From CFX5 sp023384495 (lineage in GTDB: Bacteria; Chloroflexota; Anaerolineae; Caldilineales; Caldilineaceae), in NCBI GenBank assembly GCA_048499455.1, contig JASNZV010000007.1:62001-126000 (forward strand): a stretch of 64,000 bases of DNA, written 5' to 3'. The notes under the pieces were generated by a model. The model did not search any database. It was given only the letters and a program-made list of their open reading frames with translations, and had not been told where the DNA came from. How positions within the stretch are numbered: position 1 is the first letter of the stretch; every line of letters starts with the position of its first letter. Below are positions 8,531 through 17,112 of the stretch, one piece after another. Position numbers and translations under genes: made by a program.

Positions 8531-8841
8531 TTGGCCTGGTTCATCACCGATCATGAATCCTAACGATCTCTTTACCAAAGTCTTTTCACACGAGCAGATT
8601 CTGGGCGACAACAGACCGCCGACCCGGCGCGCCCAGGGGCTCCCCTTCCACATTGAGAATCGCACTGCGCATCTGGGGCCCAGTCGCAGGCTGCCGGGCT
8701 GAAGCTTCTCGGCGAGGAAGTGGCGGCCGAGGCATCTTTGCCATGAAATACCCGGATCACGCCGTTACCAGGCTGATGAAGAGATGGCGGCCACGTTGGT
8801 GGCCTGATGATGATCGTGACCCAAGCAAGGGAGTGATTGAT
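8531..8841 (+). other. 311-bp gap without a confident gene
   Basis: Between the hypothetical gene ending at 8530 and the TIGR03032-like gene there is no supported coding region. A 49-codon frame (8553-8702, MNPNDLFTK...) has no ribosome binding site or family resemblance. An alternative, longer N-terminus for the downstream gene (ATG at 8743) lies here but also lacks a binding site. The last 20 bases contain the AAGGGAG used by the gene at 8842. Confidence 0.5.
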
Positions 8842-9993
8842 ATGGCACATGCAACCAGCCGGCCACAGGAAGAGACTGTGCCCCTACGCAGCGTCTACAC
8901 CTCTGGCCTGCCCGAACTCTTTGCCCAGCTCAACATCAGCCTGGTCGTTTCTACCTATCAGGCCGGCAAGGTGATCCTGGTGCGCCACGATGCAGGCGCG
9001 CTAACCAATGGGTATGGCGCTACCGGTGTGATCAACACCCACTTCCGCCCCTTCCACAAACCAATGGGCCTGGCGCTGCAAGACAACAAGCTCGCCATCG
9101 GTGGCCAGAAGACCGTCTGGGAGCTCCACAACATGCCGGCGGTGGCGCGCAAGCTCGACCCACCAGGCAAACACGACGCCTGCTATCTGCCGCGGCGCAT
9201 CCACGTCACCGGCGACATCGACATCCATGAAATGGCCTTTGCGGGCGACGGCGAACTGTGGATCGTCAACACCCGCTTTGGCTGTCTCTGCACGCTCGAC
9301 GCCGACCATAGCTTCCACCCGCGCTGGCGACCGCCTTTTGTCAGCGCCTACGCGCCCGAAGACCGCTGCCACCTCAACGGCCTGGCCATGGTCGATGGCC
9401 GGCCCAAATATGTCACCGCCCTGGGCAAGAGCGACACGCCCGGCGGCTGGCGCGCCAACAAAGCCAATGGCGGCCTGCTGATGGACATCGAAACCAATGA
9501 AGTCCTGCTAGCCGGTCTCTCGATGCCTCATTCCCCCCGATGGTACAACAACCAACTCTACCTGCTCGAATCCGGCCAGGGCAGCCTCGCCCGTGTTGAC
9601 CTGGAGGCGGCGTGCCGTTCACAATTCACAATTCACAATTCACTATTGACCATTGCGCAGCTTCCCGGCTTCACCCGCGGCCTCGACTTCTACGGCCCGC
9701 TCGCCTTTATCGGCCTCTCGCAAGTGCGGGATAGCGCCACCTTTAGTGGGTTACCGCTGCTCGAGCGGCTGGGCGAGGAGCGCACCTGTGGCGTCTGGGT
9801 GGTGCATATTGAAAGCGGCCAGACGCTGGGCTTTTTGCGCTTCGAGAGCGGCGTGCAGGAGATCTTCGCCGTGCAGGTGCTGCACAACACTCGCTTCCCC
9901 GAGCTATTGGAGTGGGAGGATGAGCGAGTCGCCCAATCCTACGTGCTGCCTGACGCAGCGCTGGCCGAGACGCCCCTGGCGGAGTGGGTGTGA
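8842..9993 (+). CDS. TIGR03032-like protein (DUF4915-type beta-propeller)
   Basis: 383 residues from the ATG at 8842, preceded by AAGGGAG. The sequence matches my recollection of the TIGR03032 family: an opening YTSGLPELFAQLNISLVVSTYQAGK, then PFHKPMGLAL, DIDIHEMAFAGDGELWIVNTRFGCL, a central HLNGLAMVDGRPKYVTALG, and a C-terminal LGFLRFESGVQEIFAVQVL. The repeated four-stranded character suggests a beta-propeller. Its biochemical role is not established. Codons for residues about 259-268 come from a heptamer repeat tract (9618-9645) inserted in frame in a loop. No signal peptide is seen. Confidence 0.8.
   Translation: MAHATSRPQEETVPLRSVYTSGLPELFAQLNISLVVSTYQAGKVILVRHDAGALTNGYGATGVINTHFRPFHKPMGLALQDNKLAIGGQKTVWELHNMPAVARKLDPPGKHDACYLPRRIHVTGDIDIHEMAFAGDGELWIVNTRFGCLCTLDADHSFHPRWRPPFVSAYAPEDRCHLNGLAMVDGRPKYVTALGKSDTPGGWRANKANGGLLMDIETNEVLLAGLSMPHSPRWYNNQLYLLESGQGSLARVDLEAACRSQFTIHNSLLTIAQLPGFTRGLDFYGPLAFIGLSQVRDSATFSGLPLLERLGEERTCGVWVVHIESGQTLGFLRFESGVQEIFAVQVLHNTRFPELLEWEDERVAQSYVLPDAALAETPLAEWV
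9618..9645 (+). repeat. Heptamer tandem repeat within the TIGR03032-like gene
   Basis: TTCACAA occurs three times in tandem (9618-9624, 9625-9631, 9632-9638), followed by the variant TTCACTA (9639-9645). The tract is read in frame as FTIHNS-type residues. Because three heptads change length by 21 bases, only multiples of three units keep the frame. Confidence 0.8.
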
Positions 9994-10007
9994 GTTTGCC
10001 GTTGGTC

Positions 10008-10150
10008 ACTTGTCACTCAATGTCATTAAGCAAAGGATTTGTAGGTGCGGTTTCTTACCGCACATTGCTGGCGACCCAAGACCGTGCGGTAAGAAACCGC
10101 ACCTACATTGAGTAATGTTGGTCTTAACTTAATGACATTGACTTGTCACT
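10008..10150 (+). mobile_element. MITE-like element, 123 bp, with 13-bp terminal inverted repeats
   Basis: The element spans 10018-10140. Its ends are a perfect 13-bp inverted repeat (CAATGTCATTAAG and CTTAATGACATTG). It is flanked by a 10-bp direct repeat ACTTGTCACT (10008-10017 and 10141-10150), consistent with a target-site duplication. Inside are two perfect 24-base arms (10040-10063 and 10084-10107) around a 20-base loop. There is no coding capacity. A 10-bp duplication would suit mobilisation by an IS4-like transposase, but no transposase lies in the window. The right end is 12 bases from the ribosome binding site of the gene at 10179, so the element may affect its transcription. Confidence 0.85.
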
Positions 10151-10178
10151 TATCTATTTTTCAAAGGAGACGGACAAA

Positions 10179-13100
10179 ATGCAGTCGAATCAACAAGCCC
10201 CGGACGAGCTGACCCAGGCCTTTGCGCAGGCGCTCCAAGAGCAGATGGCGAGAAGCCCGCGACTGGCGCCTTGGCTGCTGCGACAGGGCCGGGTGCTGCT
10301 CGAACGCTTCACCCACCTCTATCAGGCGCTGCGCTGGCTGCCGCGTTGGATGCGGCGGCGCTGGCAGCGCAAGCTGGGCGCATCGCTGGCCGGTGTGGCG
10401 CTGGCCCTGGCGCTCAACGGCGCGCCGGCCGTTTACGCCGCCGACATCACCGTCACCACCGATATCCCCGCCATCAACGATGGCGACGGGCTCTGCTCGC
10501 TGATCGAGGCCATTGTCAACGCCAACAACGACACCGCCACCTATGCCGACTGCGACCCCGGCAGCGAGGCGGATGTCATCACCCTGGCCGGCGGCGTCTA
10601 CAGCCTGACCGGTCGGCAGGAAGGGTCAAATGGTCTGCCGATCATTACCAGCGCCATCACCATACAGGGCAACAACGCCACCATCCGCCGCGGCACGGGC
10701 AACTATCGCATCATTGAGGTTGCCAGTACGGGCGACCTCACGCTCAACGACACAACCATCAGCGGCGGCGCCCAAGTACGGGGCGGCGGCATTTTCAACA
10801 ATGGCGGCGTCGTGACGCTGAACAACAGCACCGTCAGCGGCAACGGCTCGCAGTTTGAGTTCGGCGGCGGCATTTTCAGCCGGGGCACAACGACACTAAA
10901 CAGCAGCACCGTCAGCGGCAACACCGCTGCGGCCGGCGGCGGCATTTTCAGCAATGGCGGCGTCGTGACGCTGAACAACAGCACCGTCAGCGGCAACACC
11001 ACCACATTCGGATGGGGTGGCGGCATTAACTCGCAGAATGGCGCCCTGATCCTGACCAACAGCACCGTCAGCGGCAATCGTGCTGCCGAGGGGTACGATG
11101 GCGGCGGCATTTATGGCCGCGAGAGCATTATTACGCTGACCAACAGCACTATCAGCAACAACCGCGCCGACACGGGCGGTGGCATTTTCCTCCTCGCTTC
11201 TATTGGCGAGGTTTCGACCATGCGCAACACGATCATCGCCAACAACATCGGGGGCGATTGCGTGGCGCTCATAGGCAGCCTCGAGGCCAGCCATTCGCTG
11301 ATTGAAAGTGGCCTGGGCTGCGTGACCGGGCCCAAGACCAGCAACCTGACCGGCGACCCCAACCTTGGCCCGCTGCAAGACAACGGCGGCCCCACCCTCA
11401 CTCATGCCCTGCTCGACGGCAGCCCGGCGATTGATGCTGGAGACAGCACTGCCGCCCTCGACGCCCTGGGCCAGCCGCTGACCACCGACCAGCGCGGACT
11501 GGGTTTCCCGCGCATCCGCGGCAGCGCGGTGGATATCGGTGCGGTGGAAGCCAGCGTTAGCTGTCTGCCCTTCCCGCGCAGCGTCGCCGACAGCGCCGAA
11601 CTGGACGACGCCATCCTCTGCTTCAACGAGCAGAACGCGCCCGGTGAATATGTGATCACCTTGAGCGATGACATCGCGCTCGGCGCTTCGACCCCGGCCA
11701 TCGACAACGCCGACCCGGCGATCAGCCTACATATGGAAGGGGCCGGCCACACCGTGGATGGGCAAAACATCCCCGGTGTGCGTCCCTTTACCATCCGGCC
11801 CCACACCATCGTCACCATGCAGGCGATCACCATCACCCGCGGCGCCGGCCCAGATGCCGACGGGGGTGGGGGTATCCTCAACCTTGGGGCGCTGACGGTC
11901 AGCCACAGCAATATCCTCAGCAACACCACCGCCAACTGGGGTGGCGGGATCACCAACGTGGATGGCGGCGCCCTGAATCTGATCCACAGCACCCTCAGCG
12001 GCAACCGCACGACCGGCGCCGTTGGTCTGGGCGGTGGCATCTTCAGCAATAGCACGGTAAACGTGGTCAACAGCACCCTCAGCCACAACAGTGCCGCCGG
12101 TGGCGGCGCTATCTTCAGTGATAAGAAAGCGTTGAGCGTGGTCAACAGCACCATCCACGGCAACAACGGCCCATTTGGCGGCGGGGGCATCATCAATGCC
12201 GGCGGTGGCACGGTGAGCGTAGTCAATAGCACCCTCAGCGACAACCACACCACCGATGCCGGCGGCGCCATCCTCAACTCCGACAACAGCACGGCGAGCA
12301 TCATCAACAGCACCCTCAGCGGCAACAGCGCCGGCAGCGGCGGCGGCCTCTTCACCAGCGGTGTGCTGGTGACACTGGACAATACGATCATCGCCAACAG
12401 TCTGGGCGGCGGCGATTGTGTGCGCCTTTCGGGTGCGCTCGACGCCAGCCACTCGCTGATCGCTGATGGACTGGGCTGTGTCAACGGCATCAACACCAAT
12501 AACCTGGCCGGCGACCCCCTGCTCGGCCCCTTGCAGGACAATGGCGGCGCCACTTTTACCCACGCCCTGCTTGCTGGCAGCCCAGCCATCAACGCCGGTG
12601 ACAATGACAACGTGCCCGCCGGGTTCGACTTCGACCAGCGCGGCGAAGGTTTCCCCCGCATCCTACACGGTACGGTGGACATAGGCGCCTTTGAACTGCT
12701 GGACCCGGCGCCGCCCATGGCCAGCCCCACCCAAGATCCGCCGGCCAATGCCAATGGCTGGAACAATACGGATGTCACCGTCACCTGGAACTGGGCAGAC
12801 AACGTGGATGGCAGCGGCCTTGACCCAGCCAACTGCATCACCAGCAGCACATCGAGCGGTGAAGGGGTGATGGAACTGACGGCAACCTGTACTGATCTGG
12901 CCGGCAACGAGAACGATGACAGCTACACCGTCTCTATCGACAAGACCCCACCCACGATCAGCGCGGCGGCGACGAGCGCGCCCAATGCCGCCGGCTGGTA
13001 CAATGGCGCCGTAACGGTGGAATTCACCTGCGCCGATACGCTCTCCGGCATCCCCGCCGGCGCCTGCCCGGCCAGCCAGACCCTTGATGGTGAAGGGGCA

Positions 13101-14495
13101 GCGATTGCCTCGACCCCCCAGACAGTCACCGACAATGCCGGCAACAGCAGCGACCCCAGCAACGTGGTCATCGTGCAGATCGACCAGACGCCGCCGGTGG
13201 TTACGGTGACCGGTGTGAGCGAGGGTGGGGTTTATCCCCTGGAATCTGCACCTGCGCTCGGCTGCGACACAGAGGATGCGCTCTCGGGTGTGGCGGTGGC
13301 GGCCTCGGTGGTGATCAGCGGTGGCAATGAGGATGGTACAGGCGACTTTACAGCCACCTGTAGTGGTGCGGAGGATATGGCCGGTAACCTGGCCCCGCCG
13401 GCGAGCGTGAGCTACCGCATCGAGAGCGCTCCTCCTGTTGAGACGCTGGATGTGGTGGTGCTGGGCCAGGAAGGGGTGCGTCTGGGGCAGAAGGCGACCG
13501 TCTATAGCGGCTCCGTCGTCGCCAATACCCCCAGCACGGGACCCTTCCTCGACAGCGGCGTCGAGCTAAGCATTGGCCAGCAGAGCACTTTCCTGGGCGA
13601 CAGCAACGTCTACGGCGACTCGGTCAAGGTCAACCAGAAGAGCGCCATCCCAGCGGTGCATTACAACCATCTGCAAGAAGGGCAACAGGTGACCATCGGC
13701 CAACGGGTGACGCCCTTGACCCTGCCGGTGGTGGCGCTGCCGGCCTTCCCGGTCATCAGCCCCGGCAGCGACAACATCACCGTTCCACAGAATGGAGTGT
13801 TGACGCTGGTTGCGGGTAGCTATGGAACGTTGAAGGTCAACCAGAAGGCGACGGTCACCTTTAGTGGGGGAGAGTATCACTTCGCCTCCTGGGAGGTGGG
13901 TCAGCAGGCCAATCTCTACTTCCTGGCTGCGACCGAGATTCGCATCGCTGGACGGTTGGCCGCAGGACAAAAGAGCGTGGTCGGGCCGCACCCGTCCGCT
14001 GCTGATCTGGATGCCAGTGACATTGTCTTCTACGTGGCGGGGCCAAACGGGGGCAACGGCAGCCTGAGTGGTATCCCCAAGGCGGCTCAGGTTGGCCAGG
14101 AAAGCACGCTGTACGCCAACATCTATGCCCCCTACGGGACGTTGTTGGTCTACCAGAAGAGCACCGTGCGTGGCGCTTTGCTCGCCCGCTGGGTGGACAT
14201 CGGCCAGGAGGTGGCGCTGACGTTCGGCAGCGCCTTTGTCACCCAGCACGCGGTCAACGGTGCGTCGATGACCAGCACCCCACCCGATCCGCACGATGCG
14301 GGCCAGCCGCCCTTGGAGGGAATGGAAGAGCCGCAAGCGACGCTACCCGACGAACAAGAGGACGAGATGCCCAAAGAAGAGAATACGCCCGAAGAAGAAC
14401 AGGACATCGAGACAGAAACACCGGTCGAGGAGGCGACGCCTGATGAAAGGGCGGAACGAACAAACCACACCTTCTTGCCGATTGTGACGAGGTAA
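10179..14495 (+). CDS. Large secreted beta-helix (choice-of-anchor Q type) surface protein
   Basis: 1438 residues from the ATG at 10179 (AAAGGAG nine bases upstream). A long basic N-region (about 65 residues) precedes a hydrophobic core and a likely cleavage after VYA (residue 87). Two parallel beta-helix units follow (about 88-465 and 466-830), each starting with a CSLIEAI- or LDDAILCFN-like segment and ending with LGPLQDNGG...SPAI.AGD...DQRG...DIGA.E, the hallmark of choice-of-anchor Q proteins. Next come three Ig-like segments with DKTPP/DQTPP borders (about 835-1080). Then comes a region of about ten G/N-Q-x-x-x repeats (LGQKATVY, IGQQSTF, VNQKSAI and so on; about 1090-1370), an acidic tail, and the terminus FLPIVTR. 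It is probably displayed on the cell surface as an adhesin or matrix protein. Confidence 0.85.
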   Translation: MQSNQQAPDELTQAFAQALQEQMARSPRLAPWLLRQGRVLLERFTHLYQALRWLPRWMRRRWQRKLGASLAGVALALALNGAPAVYAADITVTTDIPAINDGDGLCSLIEAIVNANNDTATYADCDPGSEADVITLAGGVYSLTGRQEGSNGLPIITSAITIQGNNATIRRGTGNYRIIEVASTGDLTLNDTTISGGAQVRGGGIFNNGGVVTLNNSTVSGNGSQFEFGGGIFSRGTTTLNSSTVSGNTAAAGGGIFSNGGVVTLNNSTVSGNTTTFGWGGGINSQNGALILTNSTVSGNRAAEGYDGGGIYGRESIITLTNSTISNNRADTGGGIFLLASIGEVSTMRNTIIANNIGGDCVALIGSLEASHSLIESGLGCVTGPKTSNLTGDPNLGPLQDNGGPTLTHALLDGSPAIDAGDSTAALDALGQPLTTDQRGLGFPRIRGSAVDIGAVEASVSCLPFPRSVADSAELDDAILCFNEQNAPGEYVITLSDDIALGASTPAIDNADPAISLHMEGAGHTVDGQNIPGVRPFTIRPHTIVTMQAITITRGAGPDADGGGGILNLGALTVSHSNILSNTTANWGGGITNVDGGALNLIHSTLSGNRTTGAVGLGGGIFSNSTVNVVNSTLSHNSAAGGGAIFSDKKALSVVNSTIHGNNGPFGGGGIINAGGGTVSVVNSTLSDNHTTDAGGAILNSDNSTASIINSTLSGNSAGSGGGLFTSGVLVTLDNTIIANSLGGGDCVRLSGALDASHSLIADGLGCVNGINTNNLAGDPLLGPLQDNGGATFTHALLAGSPAINAGDNDNVPAGFDFDQRGEGFPRILHGTVDIGAFELLDPAPPMASPTQDPPANANGWNNTDVTVTWNWADNVDGSGLDPANCITSSTSSGEGVMELTATCTDLAGNENDDSYTVSIDKTPPTISAAATSAPNAAGWYNGAVTVEFTCADTLSGIPAGACPASQTLDGEGAAIASTPQTVTDNAGNSSDPSNVVIVQIDQTPPVVTVTGVSEGGVYPLESAPALGCDTEDALSGVAVAASVVISGGNEDGTGDFTATCSGAEDMAGNLAPPASVSYRIESAPPVETLDVVVLGQEGVRLGQKATVYSGSVVANTPSTGPFLDSGVELSIGQQSTFLGDSNVYGDSVKVNQKSAIPAVHYNHLQEGQQVTIGQRVTPLTLPVVALPAFPVISPGSDNITVPQNGVLTLVAGSYGTLKVNQKATVTFSGGEYHFASWEVGQQANLYFLAATEIRIAGRLAAGQKSVVGPHPSAADLDASDIVFYVAGPNGGNGSLSGIPKAAQVGQESTLYANIYAPYGTLLVYQKSTVRGALLARWVDIGQEVALTFGSAFVTQHAVNGASMTSTPPDPHDAGQPPLEGMEEPQATLPDEQEDEMPKEENTPEEEQDIETETPVEEATPDERAERTNHTFLPIVTR

Positions 14496-14542
14496 GGGGG
14501 CGCAAGACAGACTCAACCCAGAAGGCCGGGTAATTAACGAAT

Positions 14543-14613
14543 CTGAGCTCTATTTGAAAACCGGAGTTTCTCGAAGGGGTGAGCGTCTTCGCAAAGTCCG
14601 GTTTTCGAATCAA
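14543..14613 (+). repeat. Palindromic intergenic repeat, copy A
   Basis: CTGAGCTC then TTTGAAAACCGGA (left arm) and TCCGGTTTTCGAA (right arm) with about 30 bases between. It belongs to the family also seen at 18199-18278, 60977-61061 and, degenerate, at 60700-60771. It separates two convergent genes and could act as a bidirectional terminator structure, though it lacks a T tract. Confidence 0.8.
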
Positions 14614-14614
14614 C

Positions 14615-17011
14615 TCACGAGAAAAGTCCGAATGCGGCCGCGGCAATTGCCTGCCAGTCGATCTCAAAGTGACGATAGAGGTCCGCGCAGGCGCCCGACT
14701 GGCCAAAATCATCTACGCCTAGGGGAATCTGCGGCACACCGAGCGCGCTACCCAACCAGGCCAGCGAGTGCGATGCGCCATCATGTACGGTAATGATTGG
14801 CGCCTGCCGTTGGCCGGCAGGGATCAACCAATCGAAGAGGGTGGCGCGCTCGGCCCAGGGGGTTGCCCGCCAATGTTTGAAGAGTTGCGAAGGGCTGGTC
14901 AGATTGAGAACATTGGCGGCCACACCCTCCTGCCACAAGAAGGCGGCGGCGGCGCAGGCCTCTGGAATCAGAGCGCCCGACGCAGCAATATGCACCACAC
15001 AGCGCTCATCGATGTCGGGTCCACCCTGACGCCAATCCATGAGCTGGTAACCCCCGGCGAGCACATACTGGCGCAGCCGCTCTTCGCCTAATCGATCCAG
15101 CGCAGGTTTCAACAATTGTTGATCGATGGGTTTGGTCGAAAGGCGCAGATAGGTGGCGTGGCCTTGCTTCCGGTCAAAACAGGCGCGTATCCCCGCCAAT
15201 AGCGTCCACTCAACCTCGGCTGCAAAACAGGGCTCAAACATAGACAGGTTTGGCAATTCGGCGCCGATGGAGGGTGTAATGGTCGACCGATGCGCTCCTC
15301 CCTCGGGCGCCAATGTAATGCCCGACGGGGTGCCGGCGAAAACAAACTTAGCCCCAGAATAGAGGGCGTAGATCAGCGCATCCAATCCGCGACAAACAAA
15401 CGGGTCATAGACGGTGCCGATCGGCGCCACCATTTGGCCGTTGATCTCCTCTGACAGGCCAAACATGCCCAACAGCAAAAACAAGTTCATCTCAGAAATG
15501 CCCAATTCAATATGCTGACCTTCAGGGCCACGCCGCCACTTGAGCAACTGTTGGGCATCGCCCTCAAATTCGGGCTTGTGTTTGCTCTTAAAGGCGCCGG
15601 TCTTGTTGATCCAGCCGGCCAAATTGGTGGAAAAGGAGACATCCGGCGAACAGGTTATAAGCCGCTTGCGCGCCTCAGGCATGTCCGCCAGACGAAACAG
15701 GATCCGCCCAAAGCTATCTTGCGTACTCATCCTGTCGCCAAAACGCAGCCCTAGTAGGGGAGGAACAGGCGCAGGCGCGGTTGGTTCGGTTGTCGCAGTG
15801 GGTGGATAGAGGCGCGCCTGCGCCCGTTGGCACAGCCTGCCAGCGGCTGAATCGAGCGCAAAAGCAGCCCATTCATCGTGCGGGTCAATGCCCAACTGCT
15901 CGCGCACACCGGCCCGCTGATTTTCGGTCAGCAGCATCGAGTGATTCAGTGGGTGGCCTGCAATCGGCAACCCCCACCCCTTAATGGTATAGGCAAAGAT
16001 GATCGTAGGTTGGCCCCGATCCTGCGCCGCCTCCTCCAACACGGTGACCAATTCGCTGAGATCGTGCCCCCCTAAATTCGCCAATACAGCGGGCAGCTCC
16101 GCATCGGGGAGGCCTTGCACCACAGCAAGAATCGAGGCGTCGCCAAGGGCTAACCGTTGGCGCAATTGGTCGCCCGGCAACCGAATCAGAGCCTGATATT
16201 CTTCGTTATCCATCTCGTCGATGCGTTGGCGCAAGGCCTGGCCGCCGGGTTGCGCAAAGAGCGCCTGGAGCCTGCGCCCATATTTGACTTCGAGCACACG
16301 CCAGTTCATTTCTTCGAACAAGCGCTTGAGCCGGGCAGCGCGAATCCCGGGCACCACGCGGTCCAGGCTTTGGCGGTTGAGGTCAACAATCCAGATCAGA
16401 TTGTCCAGCCCTTCCAGCGCCTCGTCCAATACGGCTTCCCAAACGTTGCCCTCATCCAGTTCGGCATCGCCGATGAGCGCAACAAAACGCCGCGAAGTCA
16501 CGCGGCCAAAGTGGGCCTGGGCGTACTTTTGCGACAGCGCGGCAAAAGCCGGCGCGACCGCGCCCAAGCCCACCGAACCGGTCGAGAAGTCCACATGGTC
16601 GGGGTCTTTCGTACGGCTAGGGTAGGCCTGCAAGCCTCGGTACGCGCGCAGTGTCGTCAGATAGCTACGGGGCAACTGCCCCAAGAGGTATTGAATCGCG
16701 TGCAGAACGGGTGATGCATGGGGCTTGATCGAAATTCGGTCGCCCTCTTGCAAAAAGTGGAAATAGAGCGCGGTCATGAGCGTCACCACCGACGCCGATG
16801 ATGCTTGATGACCGCCCACTTTCATGCCGTCGGTAATTGCCCGGCCATAATTGGCGTGGTGAATGATATTGGTTGCCAGCCAGAGGACGCGTTGCTGGAT
16901 CGTGTCGAGCACATCAAGCATGTCCTGGTCAACCGCCGGCCGATTCACCAATCCGAGGTCTCGATGGCTCAGAGCCAGGCCAGAATGATTTGTTGGCATT
17001 GTAGGGTCCAC
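14615..17011 (-). CDS. Homodimeric-type pyruvate dehydrogenase E1 / transketolase-like enzyme
   Basis: 798 residues. The thiamine diphosphate site is GDAELDEGNVWEAVLDEAL...LIWIVDLNRQSLDR (GDA in place of the usual GDG, about residues 190-230). HANYGRAITDGMKVGGHQASSAS (about 52-74) and the DFSTGSVGLG segment are typical of AceE-type E1 proteins, as is the block NWRVLEVKYGRRLQALF. The family converts a 2-oxo acid to an acyl unit on lipoyl-E2. No E2 or E3 gene is nearby, and the neighbours are 2-hydroxyacid and aldolase enzymes, so the 2-oxo acid may not be pyruvate. The start is a GTG at 17011 with GGGAG five bases upstream; ATG at 16999 is an alternative. It is somewhat shorter than AceE (about 890). 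Confidence 0.8.
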   Translation of the reverse strand: MDPTMPTNHSGLALSHRDLGLVNRPAVDQDMLDVLDTIQQRVLWLATNIIHHANYGRAITDGMKVGGHQASSASVVTLMTALYFHFLQEGDRISIKPHASPVLHAIQYLLGQLPRSYLTTLRAYRGLQAYPSRTKDPDHVDFSTGSVGLGAVAPAFAALSQKYAQAHFGRVTSRRFVALIGDAELDEGNVWEAVLDEALEGLDNLIWIVDLNRQSLDRVVPGIRAARLKRLFEEMNWRVLEVKYGRRLQALFAQPGGQALRQRIDEMDNEEYQALIRLPGDQLRQRLALGDASILAVVQGLPDAELPAVLANLGGHDLSELVTVLEEAAQDRGQPTIIFAYTIKGWGLPIAGHPLNHSMLLTENQRAGVREQLGIDPHDEWAAFALDSAAGRLCQRAQARLYPPTATTEPTAPAPVPPLLGLRFGDRMSTQDSFGRILFRLADMPEARKRLITCSPDVSFSTNLAGWINKTGAFKSKHKPEFEGDAQQLLKWRRGPEGQHIELGISEMNLFLLLGMFGLSEEINGQMVAPIGTVYDPFVCRGLDALIYALYSGAKFVFAGTPSGITLAPEGGAHRSTITPSIGAELPNLSMFEPCFAAEVEWTLLAGIRACFDRKQGHATYLRLSTKPIDQQLLKPALDRLGEERLRQYVLAGGYQLMDWRQGGPDIDERCVVHIAASGALIPEACAAAAFLWQEGVAANVLNLTSPSQLFKHWRATPWAERATLFDWLIPAGQRQAPIITVHDGASHSLAWLGSALGVPQIPLGVDDFGQSGACADLYRHFEIDWQAIAAAAFGLFS

Positions 17012-17112
17012 TCACGCTCCCAATAGGGTCCGCGATGCATTGTTGTACATCCGCCTGCCCAGCGATTCACGGCCCGTTAGCCCGATGCGGCGCGGACGAT
17101 GGCGTCGCTTGT

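Noticed and set aside
8553..8702. 49-codon frame MNPNDLF...
   Set aside because: No ribosome binding site, no promoter geometry and no family resemblance; kept only as a note on the gap.
11402..12907. 501-codon minus-strand frame inside the beta-helix gene
   Set aside because: It is low-complexity and a by-product of the GC-rich repeated codons of the plus-strand protein.
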